DNA of 64,000 nt from Azolla caroliniana (taxonomy: Eukaryota > Polypodiophyta). Both the position numbers and the translations under genes were made by a program. Shown here piece after piece: positions 11,158-20,730 of this stretch (the first letter of the stretch is position 1; the number at the start of each line of letters is the position of its first letter). The notes under the pieces were generated by a model, which saw only the letters and a list, made by a program, of their open reading frames with translations, was not told the origin of the DNA and searched no databases. The stretch spans positions 11,160,001 through 11,224,000 of the forward strand of contig JBHGNT010000008.1 in the NCBI GenBank assembly GCA_043228905.1, written 5' to 3'.

Positions 11158-11195
11158 AATGCGACATATTACCTGTTTCAAATGTCCCGGTGTTT
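11158..11195 (-). repeat. Right terminal inverted repeat
   Basis: Reverse complement of 2203-2240 (37 of 38). It ends ...GTCCCGGTGTTT at 11195, followed directly by GAAGAGCC of the interrupted LTR. Confidence 0.85.
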
Positions 11196-11613
11196 GAAGA
11201 GCCTCGCGTTTCAAAGTGGAAGTCGTGGGTTCAAATCAAGGATCGGTATTGAAAAGATTCATCTTACGATCAAGGATTGTAAAGTTGGTAAAATATTATA
11301 TTTTTAATATACATCATGTTTATATCATATACTCTTGTTCCTTGAATCATACTTTGTCTCAATCTTCTTTCTAGAATCATACTTTGTCTCAATCTTCTTT
11401 CTTGAATCATACATTGTCTCTATTTTTTATCTATGCTTGTCTCTCTCTCTCCCACACACACACACACACACACATTACTCGTAACTGTTCTTCTTACTAT
11501 CCTTAACCATTCTATCATCACCATACAAGCCTTATTAAAAGTTAAGTTCCTTCAACTCCCCTTAACCTTAGTCCCCGCGACTTCGCCGCACGAACCACAA
11601 CTACCCCGACACA
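11196..11613 (+). repeat. 5' LTR (right part) of the gag-only element
   Basis: Matches 12470-12925 throughout: the GTCGTGGGTTCAAATCAAGG segment, repeated CTTGAATCATAC words, a CT/CA microsatellite (11430-11475) and the end CGCACGAACCACAACTACCC. It is shorter than the 3' LTR mainly because the CT run is shorter. Confidence 0.75.
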
Positions 11614-11615
11614 TT

Positions 11616-11633
11616 TGGTGAACCCGACGTGAA
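11616..11633 (+). promoter_or_regulatory. Primer-binding site of the gag-only element
   Basis: TGGTGAACCCGACGTGAA begins two bases after the LTR end and starts with TGG, the complement of a tRNA CCA end. It differs from the TGGTATCAGAGC site of the copia elements here, which suggests a gypsy-like relative. Confidence 0.65.
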
Positions 11634-11650
11634 GGCGGCGACGAGGAGAA

Positions 11651-12436
11651 ATGGAGGAGCAAATGAGGCTTATGTGTACGATGGTGGAATGAGTGATGCG
11701 GGAACAAGGGATGATGGCAAGCATCGACAAAGCCGTCGACAATATTCTCGCACGAGTAGGAATCTTCGAAGGTATAAATTTAACAAGATTTCTGAAGATT
11801 TATAATGAAGAAATGCTTAAACGCAGTGTCGACGAAGCTGCAAAAATTAATAGCTTTAGTCGAGTCGCTGCGATTGGGCTACAAGAAAGGATCCAAGAGC
11901 TACAAAGGGAACATCAGACATGGGTGACTTTCGAAAGAGCATTGCTAAATGAATACAACCTCAACGATATGTTAAGGATGACAAGGCGAGCTTTCATGGA
12001 TTGGGTAGAGTCTAATAAACATTTAAGTGTTTTGGAAGTATTAAAAGAGTTTTCTAAAAGATTTGAGCAACTAAATGTTAGAGATAGAAATATAATAGTG
12101 CCAGATAAAGTAATATTGTTTCTACAAGCTACTAATATTAAAGACAGGAAGGACTTGGGAATGATTTTAGAAGATCAGAATAGTCCAAGTGGACTTACCA
12201 AAGACTAGGAGGAGGTGAAAAGGGTGTGCGCCCATTTCTACAAAAGAAAGTTATGGTTTATGGAGTTGCCCAACAGAAATGATGAAGAAACAGGGAACGA
12301 GTCAGGAGAAAAGAAAGTAGAAGAATCACTCTTACACGAATTGGTGAAAGGCATGAAAGACTTGTCGATCAAAGTGACGAAGCTAGAATCGGGACGAACC
12401 TCAACTTTATCAAGGCAAGAGAGAGTGAGAAAATAA
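11651..12436 (+). pseudogene. Gag-like protein of the gag-only element
   Basis: One frame of 262 codons from ATG at 11651 to a stop at 12434-12436, broken by TGA at 11690-11692 and TAG at 12206-12208; both fit former Trp codons. Residues after the first stop show a gypsy-type capsid pattern: NLTRFLKIYNEEM, SFSRVAAIGLQERIQELQ, WVTFERALLNEYNL, RRAFMDWVES, PDKVILFLQA. Helices in this order build the retrotransposon capsid. No CCHC zinc knuckle is visible. The C-terminal part is charged (EKKVEESLLHELVKGMKDL). Confidence 0.7.
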
Positions 12437-12439
12437 TAC

Positions 12440-12712
12440 AATCAAATAAAGAAGATTAGCTCATTGGGTGGAGAACCTCTCGTTTCGAAGTTGAGGTCGT
12501 GGGTTCAAATCAAGGGTTGATATTCAAAAGATTCATCTTGTGATCAAGGATTGTAAAGTTGGTAAAATATTATATTTTTAATATACATCATGTTTATATC
12601 ATATACTCTTGTTCCTTGAATCATACTTTGTCTCAATCTTCTTTCTTGAATCATACATTGTCTCAATCTTCTTTCTTGAATCATACATTGTCTCTATCTT
12701 TTATCTATGCTC

Positions 12713-12787
<75 letters not shown>

Positions 12788-12925
12788 ATTACTCGTAACT
12801 CTTCGTCTTACTATCCTTAACCATTCTATCATCACCATACAAGCCTTATTAAAAGTTAAGCTCCTTCAACTCCCCTTAACCTTAGTCCCTGCGACTTCGC
12901 CGCACGAACCACAACTACCCTGACA
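12440..12925 (+). repeat. 3' LTR of the gag-only element, with a tRNA-like head
   Basis: It begins near 12440-12455 (exact start unclear) and ends CCCTGACA at 12925. The first ~60 bp read like a tRNA: D-arm TAGCTCATTGGGTGGAGAAC (A-box), an anticodon-arm-like ACCTC...GAGGT stem with a long loop, then T-arm GTGGGTTCAAATC (B-box). A long (CT)n(CA)n microsatellite occupies 12713-12788. Confidence 0.65.
12713..12788. repeat. (CT)n(CA)n microsatellite
   Basis: About 22 CT units followed by about 11 CA units, inside the 3' LTR of the gag-only element. The same compound repeat is shorter in the 5' LTR (11434-11475). Confidence 0.95.
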
Positions 12926-13250
12926 ACGGTGTGGACAACGAGAAGCCATAAGTATGGTATTCCTCGTAAGGAATAATTTTTGGGAGTTAGTGTAGTAGGC
13001 TCATTTATGAGCAGTCAAGTACTGTCAGTACTTGTGTCAGCCCGATTTAAGGGTGTGTATAAGAAGTGCTCACTGAGCACGAAATATGTACAGAGCGTTA
13101 TTATTTTTGAAATAGAACTGAGTTGTCTGCTCTCTCTCTCTCTGTCTCTCCCTCTCCATCTCTGTGCTTTTTTATGTTTTACCGAACTATCATTTTCCGA
13201 ACTATGTACACTGTGTTTCGCATACGCTTCCGCACACATATTCTTTTACA
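12926..13250 (+). repeat. Copia-A 5' LTR (5'-truncated)
   Basis: Aligns with 25160-25468 of the 3' LTR, starting at the word shared as GGTGTGGACAACGAG / GGTGCGGACATCGAG. The first ~70 bp are missing where the gag-only element abuts. Contains AAGTACTGTCAGTACTTG, a TATA-like TGTATAAGAAG (about 13056) and a CT run, and ends CTTTTACA. Confidence 0.85.
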
Positions 13251-13268
13251 TGGTATCAGAGCGCGAGG
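13251..13268 (+). promoter_or_regulatory. Copia-A primer-binding site
   Basis: TGGTATCAGAGCGCGAGG lies directly after the LTR and is complementary to the 3' end of plant initiator tRNA-Met, the usual copia primer. Confidence 0.9.
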
Positions 13269-13358
13269 GTTGAAGTCCTCTGCAGCCAGCAGAAAAGCTT
13301 GCGACAGAGACATAGTTGAGTTGTTATTCTTGGTTTTCGGAAAAGATAAGACAGCAAC

Positions 13359-14311
13359 ATGGACAAAGGAATGGGAAGCTCGCTACTGACTGAGAAGCTC
13401 GACACGAGCAACTACGCATCTTGGTCGTATAAGATGCACCAGTACCTGCTTAGTCATGGCTACTGGAGTTATGTTGAAGGAGATAATGGTACAACACCCG
13501 AATTGACACACAGGGATTTTTCGGCTTGGGAATAGGTGGCAAGCAAAGTTATCTACTGCTTTGCGTCCTGTGTGAGCGACCAACTATTGAGCCATATTCA
13601 GGATGCCAAGACGCCAAAGGATGCATGGGCGAATCTCAAGAAGATTTTTGCCGCTAGCACCACAGGTAGGAAGCTTCAATTCAGGCAGGAGTTGAGCAAT
13701 GTTCGACAACGAGAAATGTCGGTGGCTGATTACACGTCCAAGATCAAAGAAAGCTGCAACTCTCTCGCCTCCGTCAACGTGAATGTCGAGGAAGATGAAA
13801 TGGTGTAGGTTTGTCTTGGTGGGTTAGCGTGAAAGTTCGGAGCGTTCCGAACGGCAGTCTGTATGAGGGAGAATATGCCTTCGTTCTTCGAGCTTCAGTA
13901 AATGTTGCTCGTGGAGGAAAATCACGCGGGTGCGTCGACAAGTACGAACGTCAACAACAAGATGTTGTACACGAAGGGAGATAGGCCCCGTGGTCTGGCG
14001 GACAAGGCGGATCGGCGCATAATGGAGGCAGCCAAACAGAGCACAATGGACGGTATAATCAAAATGTCAGGAACAATTCTGAACCCTCCGGAAGCAGGGG
14101 GAGTCATGGCGGCTCTGGAAGCTGGCAAGAGAAGGCCGCGACAGAATGTTGGTACTATGGCAAGAAAGGCGACAAGGAGAGCGAGTGCTGGAAAAAGAAA
14201 GCCGATTCGGACAAAGCCCGATCGAGCGAAAGAGATGCAGGAAGGCGTCAAAAGTCGCACTATGTTGAGGACTCCGAATGAGCCGGAAATGGATCGGGCC
14301 CTACCTTTTTA
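13359..14311 (+). pseudogene. Copia-A gag
   Basis: Begins MDKGMGSSLLTEKLD, continues YASWSYKMHQYLL, SDQLLSHIQDAKTPKDAWANL and the LQFRQELSNVRQ/DYTSKI block of copia UBN2-type gag, then a Gly-rich region and a zinc knuckle (CWYYGKKGDKESEC) read in a shifted frame near 14148-14190. In-frame stops occur at 13533-13535 (TAG, where Copia-B, Copia-C and Copia-E read CAG after WE), 13806-13808 (TAG after EDEMV), 13830 (TGA) and about 13900 (TAA), and a frameshift lies near 14000. It would form the capsid and bind RNA if intact. Confidence 0.8.
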
Positions 14312-15015
14312 ATGAAGCACAAGGCCAATTCAATGGCCGTGAACACCTCGAAATCGAGTGAGGTGTGGTATGTTGATTCCGGAGCGTCAAATCATATGAC
14401 GAGTCACGAGGAATGGTTCACACACTTGGAGAAGCCGGAAAAGCAAGGGGTAGTCGAAATAGGAGATGACACCCCGCATACCATCGAACATGTCGGTGAA
14501 GTTCCCCTCAGCCATGTCGGGTAGAAAGGGAAACTCTTGAACGTGCTACACATCCCGACAATAATGAGGAACCTGGTGTCGGTCGGTCAGATTGTCGACC
14601 AAGGGATGCAAGTTTGATTCGCGCATCTAGGGTACTTCATAGAAGAGGAGGGCAAACTAATCACGCAAGGGTGTCGTGAAGGGAGGATGTTTGTCCTCGA
14701 AACCAACAATGTGGGCACCGCTATGTTTGCGAAAGGGCAGAAGGTCGAGTCGGACATCGACCTGTGGCATAAGCGGTTCGGCCATATTAACTTCCCACGG
14801 CTTCGTGAAATGTTGAAGAAGAGCATTGTGTTCCGCTTGCCGAAATTTCGAGGCCGGAATGGCCAAGTCTGCGAATCCTACCAGATAGGAAAACAACACC
14901 GACTTCCATTCCGCAACGAGCATAATCATAGTCGAAATCCACTGGATTTGATCCATTTGGATGTGTGGGGTCCGGCACAAAACGTGAGATTCGGTGGAAG
15001 CCATTACTTTGTAAC
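14312..15015 (+). pseudogene. Copia-A protease and N-terminal integrase region
   Basis: Aspartic protease motif VWYVDSGASNHMTSHEEW at about 14360-14415, then the GAG-pre-integrase zinc region (DLWHKRFGHINF, CESYQIGKQHRLPF; the first Cys of the usual CEAC pair is kept) and the start of the integrase core (LDLIHLDVWGPAQN). Stops: TAG at 14522-14524 and TGA near 14616. The frame is cut at 15011-15015 (GTAAC) by Copia-B and resumes at 21188 after the same five bases. Confidence 0.8.
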
Positions 15016-15469
15016 TGCAAAAAGTAACGTGCGGAAGCAAGTATGAAGACCGAACAGAAGGAAGAAAACTCAGGTTTAATGGAGAGCTTGAGCTTACGTA
15101 GTATACGCGGGAGAGACAGAGACAGAGAGAGAGAAAAAAAAGAACTATATTCAACAACACTACTCAATCTCTATTTCCCACCCTATATACATATGTGTGT
15201 TCAATGAACACTTTTATACAAGTCTTAGAAGGACTGACCGAAGTACTGACAGTACTTCAATGCTCATTAAGAGCTCCTACACTAACTCCCAAATATATTC
15301 CTCATGGAATATCTTTCCTAACGGTCTCCCGGTTTACGCACCGATCCGGCCCTACCTACGCACCGGTCTGCGTACCGGTTTACGCATTCGGCCTAACCGA
15401 TCAGTCCCAACCGATCCGGTCCTCGGCTTCTTCAGCCGATCCGGCCGATGTTGAGCTTGTCTCTCAACA
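15016..15469 (-). repeat. Copia-B 3' LTR
   Basis: Plus-strand ends TGCAAAAAG...CTCTCAACA. On the coding strand it starts TGTTGAGAGACAAGCTCAAC, a short hairpin-forming start shared by the A, B, C and E LTR family. Contains AAGTACTGACAGTACTT near 15244. Confidence 0.9.
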
Positions 15470-16045
15470 CTCCCCCTCAAGCTCAACTTGAGGCTCTTCG
15501 GGATCTTCGGGCTCACAGCTCCGGTTCCTCCTGGCTTCACACCTCGCTCGCGCTCCACAACCTGTTCAACTCTGCGCGCTTCGACCCTTCCGGTCGGCTT
15601 GTTTGCTCATGTGGCCCTTATCAGCTCTTCTGTTGTTGGGGTGTTGACGCTTCTCCTGCTGCCTTTTCTTCCGCTTGGGCCTCGGTTGATTCAGCGTATC
15701 TGAATCAAACATCTGAACCGACTCGGCTACCTCCGATCGGTTTTTGCTCTCGTCCGAGTTGGTTGTCTCCAACTTATCTTCGGTCTTCTCGCCCTCGATG
15801 GCGTCATCTTCCCCATGCGTGGTTGGCTTCGGCTCTCTCCTTCGGCTGCTCCCCTTCTGTCCACTTCCAGACTTTTCCGCGGGTCCGCCCTCGGCTTCTT
15901 CAGCCGATCCGAAGTCGAACTCGACAACCGAGTCAACCGACTCGGTGTCGCGGTCTCCACTCCTTTCCTCCTGCCTTGCTTGGTCGTTCGGGACTGTTCT
16001 CCCCCTCAAGTTTGGCACGTCAAGGTGACACAATCCGAGCGCACC
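15470..16045 (-). pseudogene. Copia-B C-terminal extension after RNase H
   Basis: After the usual copia end (DVPNLRGR) the minus-strand frame stays open for ~155 codons (16033 to 15566). It has an acidic stretch (EFDFGSAEEAEGG), the block GEKTEDKLETTNSDES, then a basic tail (RPKRKKRQQEKRQ). The same blocks occur at the same place in Copia-A (24545-24874) and Copia-C (36100-36560) but not in Copia-D. Function unknown; the order (acidic, then basic NLS-like) would fit chromatin targeting, which is speculation. Confidence 0.65.
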
Positions 16046-17652
16046 TTAGAATTGCCGCAACTTGTCCAGACCAAGAGGCTTGGTGAAGATGTCGGCAGTC
16101 TGCAGATCCGTCGTAATGTACTGAAGTTCGACTTCACCGGAAAGGACACGCTCACGGACGAAATGGTAGTTCACCTCAATGTGCTTGGTCCGTGCGTGGA
16201 AAACGGGGTTTTTCGCGAGCTGGATGCTGTTGAGGTTGTCACAGTAGATCGTCATCGGATCTGACACCTCCTCTTACAGGTCCCTAAGTAGCCGCTTCAA
16301 CCATATGGCTTCGCATGTCGCGACAGCCGCTCCTCGGTACTCAGCTTCGGTGCTCGACAGTGCAACTGTCGGCTGCTTCTTACTGCTCCATGCGATCGCG
16401 GCACTCCCGAGGGAGAACGTGTATCCAGACGTGGATCAGAGATCGGCGGCGTTGCCAGCCCAATCAGCATCGGTGTAGCCGACTAGCTGCACGACTGCAC
16501 CGGTCCGATATAGCAATCCCCGGTCCTTAGTGCCGTTGACATACCAAAGTATGCGTTGCGCACACTGGAGGTGCTCCTCGGTAGGTCGCGCCATGAACTG
16601 ACTGATCAAGTATATGAGGTTGCCGACAATTTGTCGGAACCTCGTCGGGTCACATACCTTTCCCGTATCGGGACGAAGCTTGACGGTTCTATCCAGAGGA
16701 GTCGAGACGGACTTACAGTCGGCCATCCCGAATTTGAAGACCATACTCAGCACGTAATGACGTTGGCTGATCAATATGCCTTCGGGGGTACGGATCACTT
16801 CGATCCCGAGGAAGTAATGAAGGTCCCCCAGATCCTTCATGTCGAACGATGCCGCAAGCTGGAGCTTCACGTGGTCGATTTCACCTAGGTCGGCGCCAGT
16901 GATGACCAAGTCATCAACATATAGTAAAATACTAACCGGTCCGAGTCGACCTTTCCAGATAAACAGGGAAGAGTCCGAATTTGATGTGACGAAGCCCATC
17001 CGACGCAGTTGTTGCGTGATCTTCGCGTTCCAGGCACGCAGGGCTTGCTTCAGTTCGTAAAGGGACTTCTTCACTCGGCATACTGCCGAGGAGTTCGTTC
17101 CAGAGTGAATCCGGGGGGCTGTACCATGTACACCTGTTCCTCAAGGTCACCTTGCAGGAACGCATTCTTTACATCCATCTGATGTAAGTGCCACCCCTTC
17201 ACCGCAGCGACTACGAGCAAAACACGGATGGTCGTCATTTTCGCGACCGGCGCAAACGTCTCATCGTAGTCGATGCCGTGTTTCTGCGCGTAACCTTTTG
17301 CCACTAACCGGGCCTTGTATTGGTTGACCGAGCCGTCGGTGTTGTACTTGACCTTGTACAGCCACCTACATCCGATCGGTTTCACACCCTTCGGTGCGTC
17401 AACTAGATCCCAAGTCTCGTTTTCCGCCAATGCGTGCATCTCTTCCTCCATCGCGGCGCGCCAATTCGCGTCCTTCGCCGCTTCTGCGTAGCTCTCCGGC
17501 TCACGCACTTCCGCTATACGGGTCATGTACACATAGTGATGCGCCATGTACTCATTGTATCCGAACCGCAAAATAAGATTCTTCTGGCGGGTAGATCGGC
17601 GTAATCTCACATTAGCCGATGTCGAGGCCTTCTCGGTCGACGCGGACTTCAC
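16046..17652 (-). pseudogene. Copia-B reverse transcriptase and RNase H
   Basis: RT motifs [44 protein letters not shown] (active-site YVDD) and KDLGDLHYFLGIEVI; RNase H motifs GYTDADWAG, YCDNLNSIQLAKN, RTKHIEVNYHF and ADIFTKPLGLDKL. The frame shifts near 17074 and near 16436, and a stop at 16046 follows KLRQF. Upstream, the connection domain ([24 protein letters not shown]) joins it to integrase. Confidence 0.85.
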
Positions 17653-18954
17653 CTTTAAAGACCCGTCACCGGTTCCCTCGGAGTCGGACTCGCGTCGGTC
17701 TGACTCGTTCCTATCCGTGCCGGAATCCTACACCTTCTTCTTCCCCTTCTCTCTGCGCGTAAGCCGTCTCCTCGACTTCCTGCGCGGTGAATGCACGGCT
17801 GAGTCTCCACTACTCGCCGGCTCTTCATCGAACTGATCGTACCAACACAGTCGTCCAATTGGTCCACTTAAACGGAGTGAAATCGGACTCTCTTCGCGGG
17901 TCTCGATTTCGGGCTCATCTGGAGGCATCTCGGCCTCGCTGACCTCATCATCAGAACTCAGATTGGAGTCGAGGTTCGGAGTCGGGGGCTGGTACCAAGA
18001 CGCGGACTCGTCAAACACAACGTCGCGGCTAACACACGCTTGTTTGGTGCGAGGGTTATAGCACTTATAACCCTTCTGCTCGTCCGAGTAACCGACCAAG
18101 ATGCATTTCTCGGCCTTTGCGTCCAACTTCCTCCTTTTCTCCTTCGGTACATGCACATACGCAATGCTACCGAACACCCTCAAGTGTCGCAAGTTCGGCT
18201 TCGTTCCGAAATATAGCTCGTGCGCCGACACTTTGTCTCCGATCTGGTTCTGGATGTATACCGCGGTCCTTACCGCCTCGGCCTGGTAGAACTTGGGCAA
18301 GCTTTTCTCCTCCAGCATTGCACGTGCGGCTTCCACAACTGACCGATTCTTCCTCTCGGCCACGTCATTCTGCTCCGGCGTGTATCTACAACTGAATTCG
18401 CGCCGAATTCCCATTTGTTGTAGATAACCGTTGAATTGACCAGAAAAGTACTCTTTCCCGCCATCCAACCGCAGGCACTTGATCTTTCATCCCGTTTCCC
18501 TTTCCACGAACCCTTTGAGGTCCCGGAAACAGTCAAAGACTTCGCTCTTCCTCTCAATGAGGTAGATCCACGTGTCGCGCGTGTGGTCGTCGATGAAGGA
18601 GATGAAATATCGGCTCCCGCCAAGACTAACGTTTTGTGTCAGCCCCCATACATCGGAGTGTATAAGGTCGAGCTTGTTCCGGCTCCGGTTTCACTCGTTG
18701 GGGAAAGGAAGTCGGTGTTGCTTCCCGAGCTGGCAGGCTTCACAAATTTGTGCCTTTCGGCCACTAAATTTGGGCAATCTGAACACCACTTGTTTCGATT
18801 GCAGGTCTTGAAGCCGCTGGTAGTTGATGTGGCCTATCCGTTTGTACCACAAGTTGATGTCCGACTCGGATTTTTGTCCCTTCGCGAACATTGCAGTGCC
18901 GCCGTCAATGGAATCGAGGATGAACATCCTCCCGTCTCTGCGCCCTTGCGCAAT
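17653..18954 (-). pseudogene. Copia-B integrase
   Basis: Minus-strand integrase core with GGKEYFSGQFNGYLQQMGI, SCRYTPEQN (Cys-Arg-Tyr before the catalytic region), AERKNRSVVEAARAML and KFYQAEAVRTAVY, then the conserved C-terminal region FGTKPNLRHLRVFGSIAYVH and LVGYSDEQKGYKCYNP. The N-terminal zinc region (LWYKRIGHINY, CEACQLGKQHRLPF) sits at 18691-18927. It is separated from the protease by the solo LTR at 18955-19344. Frameshifts occur near 17720 and 18460. Confidence 0.85.
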
Positions 18955-19344
18955 TGTTGGCCGGTCAGAAGAGCAAGGACAAGTGGGAAGGCGGAATCGG
19001 ATCGGATAATAGGAAGTAAATAATAGTAGAATTATTATTCGGAGGGACGGATCCGGTACAGTTGTACCGATCCGGATCCGGACCGATTCGGATGTCGGTT
19101 GCCTAAGCGCACCGATTGTAACCTTGCCGGATGCCTATAAAAGGATCCGATGATTTGTAAAGTGTTTTGACGGAAGTAATACAATAGTAATTATTGCGTG
19201 TTTATCTGTATCTCGTATTGTTTACCGTCTGTGCTTAATTGTAATCATCTTACGCGTGTAACCTAGCATCCAATCCTTACCACCCCTTTGGAGAAGTGTC
19301 GGATAGACACCGGTGTTGAGGCTAGTCCGGCCAGACAGACAACA
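18955..19344 (+). mobile_element. Gypsy-family solo LTR inserted in Copia-B
   Basis: 390 bp, TGTTGGCCGG...AGACAACA, flanked by perfect GCAAT duplications (18950-18954, 19345-19349). Relatives of Copia-B read straight through this site. Its 3' part resembles the LTR of the gypsy element at 37856-47675, sharing CCTTTGG-GAAGTGTC, GACACC and GTCCGG-CAGA. A TATAAAAG lies near 19136 on the plus strand. No internal region: a product of LTR-LTR recombination. Confidence 0.85.
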
Positions 19345-19349
19345 GCAAT

Positions 19350-20661
19350 CACACGGCCTTCTTCCTCAATGAAGCACCCCAGGTGTGTAAATCGAACCTC
19401 CATCCCTTGGTCGGCGATCTGTCCTACCGAGACCAAGCTCTTCGTGATTGTCGGAACGTGCAGCACGTTCGTGAGTTTCCCTTTTTGCCCGACATGACTA
19501 AGGGGAACTTCTCTGACATTCGTGATTGGATGCGGAGTGTCGTCTCCAGTTGCGACTACTCCAGGTTGTATCGGTTTTCCAAGGTACGAGAACCACTCCT
19601 TATGGCTCGTCATGTGGTTTGACGTGCCGAAGTCTATGTACCACACCTTGTCCGATCTCGGGGTGGTCCGTTTCATTAAGTTTTCTTCATGTCTCGTCAC
19701 GAAGGCAGACCCTTCTACGGCTCTCCCGGAGTCTTCGGCATAGTGCGATCGCTGCCGATTTCCCTTATCGGTATGTCCGGAGCCGTTTCCGGAACCTGTT
19801 CTCTCCGAATCGGCGCGCTTCTTCCAGCACTCACTTTCCCTGTGGCCTTTCTTGCCACAGTACCAGCACTCCGCGATGGCCTTCCCTTGCCGGTTCTCAT
19901 CGCTTCGACTCCCCCTGTTTCTGGAGGGTCCGGAGTTGCTGTCGGTCGGCATCACTTCGGTGCCTTCTTCCTTGATCTCGTCGGCCGCCTCCATTGCGCG
20001 CCGACTCGCCTCGTCCTCCACGTCCACAGGGCCTATCTCCCTCCGTGTACAGCATTCTGTTGTCAGTGTGCGTGCTTGTAGACGCACCCGCGTGGTTCTC
20101 CTCTACCAGGAGCATTGACTGTAAGTCGAAAAAGGACGGTGTATTCTCCCGGGTACACACAGCCGTTCGGAACGCTCTGAACTTCGACACCAAACCTCAG
20201 AGACAGATCTGGACCATCTCGCTCTCCTCGATGTTCACCTCTATGGAGGCGAGGGAGTCGCAGATATCCTTGATCTTCGAGGTATAGTCCGCCACCGACA
20301 AGTCCCGTTATCGTAGGTTGCTCAACTCCTGTCGGAGCTGAAGCTTCCTGGCTGTGGTGCTCGCGGCGAAAATCTTCCTCAGATTTTCCCACGCACCCTT
20401 CGGCGTCTTTGATTCCCGAACATAGCTCAATAGTTGTTCGCCCACACACGACGCGAAGCAGTATAATACCTTGCATGCCGATTGCTCCCACGATGGGAAG
20501 TCTCTATGTGTCGATTCGGGTGCCGCGTCATTAGCTCCTTCGACATAACTCCAGTAGTCGTGCCAGAGCAGGTACTGGTGCATCTTGTAGGACCAAGACG
20601 CGTAGTTGGTTCTGTCGAGCTTCTCTGTTGGAAGCGAGCTCACCATGCCTCTATCCATCAT
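19350..20661 (-). pseudogene. Copia-B gag and protease
   Basis: Starts MMDRGMVSSLPTEKLD at 20661; gag blocks YASWSYKMHQYLL and LQLRQELSNLR. A zinc knuckle CWYCGKKGHRESEC (CX2CX4HX4C) lies near 19830-19875, and protease VWYIDFGTSNHMTSHKEW has Phe where the others have Ser (DSGAS). A stop after SNLR and frame changes between 20063 and 20308 break gag. The remaining open frame runs 20087-19350. Confidence 0.8.
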
Positions 20662-20730
20662 TCTTGTTGTTCTTCTTCGTCAAGCTGTGTCGGCTGCAAA
20701 GAGGTTCTCAACCCTCACGCTCTGATACTA

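Larger units (their letters stand above)
2203..11195. mobile_element. ~9 kb DNA transposon carrying DUF7869 and ParB-methyltransferase genes
   Basis: Bounded by inverted repeats 2203-2240 and 11158-11195 (37 of 38 positions complementary, outer end AAACACCGGGAC). Weaker subterminal inverted similarity lies around the shared GCATGCGTA words near 2328 and 11085. Inside are two divergent genes: a DUF7869 protein (2510-5263, minus) and a ParB/DNA methyltransferase protein (5631-10491, plus). The intergenic region has a TATA box, and intron 1 of the plus-strand gene holds a palindrome array. The flanks GA|element|GA suggest a 2-bp target-site duplication. With one GA removed, the joined flanks align for 12 positions with the paralogous LTR at 12465-12476, which supports the boundaries. 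I know no named superfamily with this gene pair; calling DUF7869 the transposase is inference. Confidence 0.75.
11196..12925 (+). mobile_element. Gag-only (TR-GAG-like) LTR retrotransposon
   Basis: Two direct repeats (rest of the 5' LTR 11196-11613; 3' LTR to 12925) flank a primer-binding site and one gag-like reading frame. The internal region is only ~850 bp and has no protease, RT or integrase, matching the TR-GAG type of non-autonomous LTR retrotransposon that relies on another element's enzymes. Its first ~25 bp lie left of the DNA transposon that split the 5' LTR. Two in-frame stops make this copy defective. Confidence 0.75.

Noticed and set aside
15448-16264. Plus-strand open frames up to 212 codons inside Copia-B
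   Set aside because: Antisense shadows of the minus-strand pol and its extension, caused by GC-rich codon bias.
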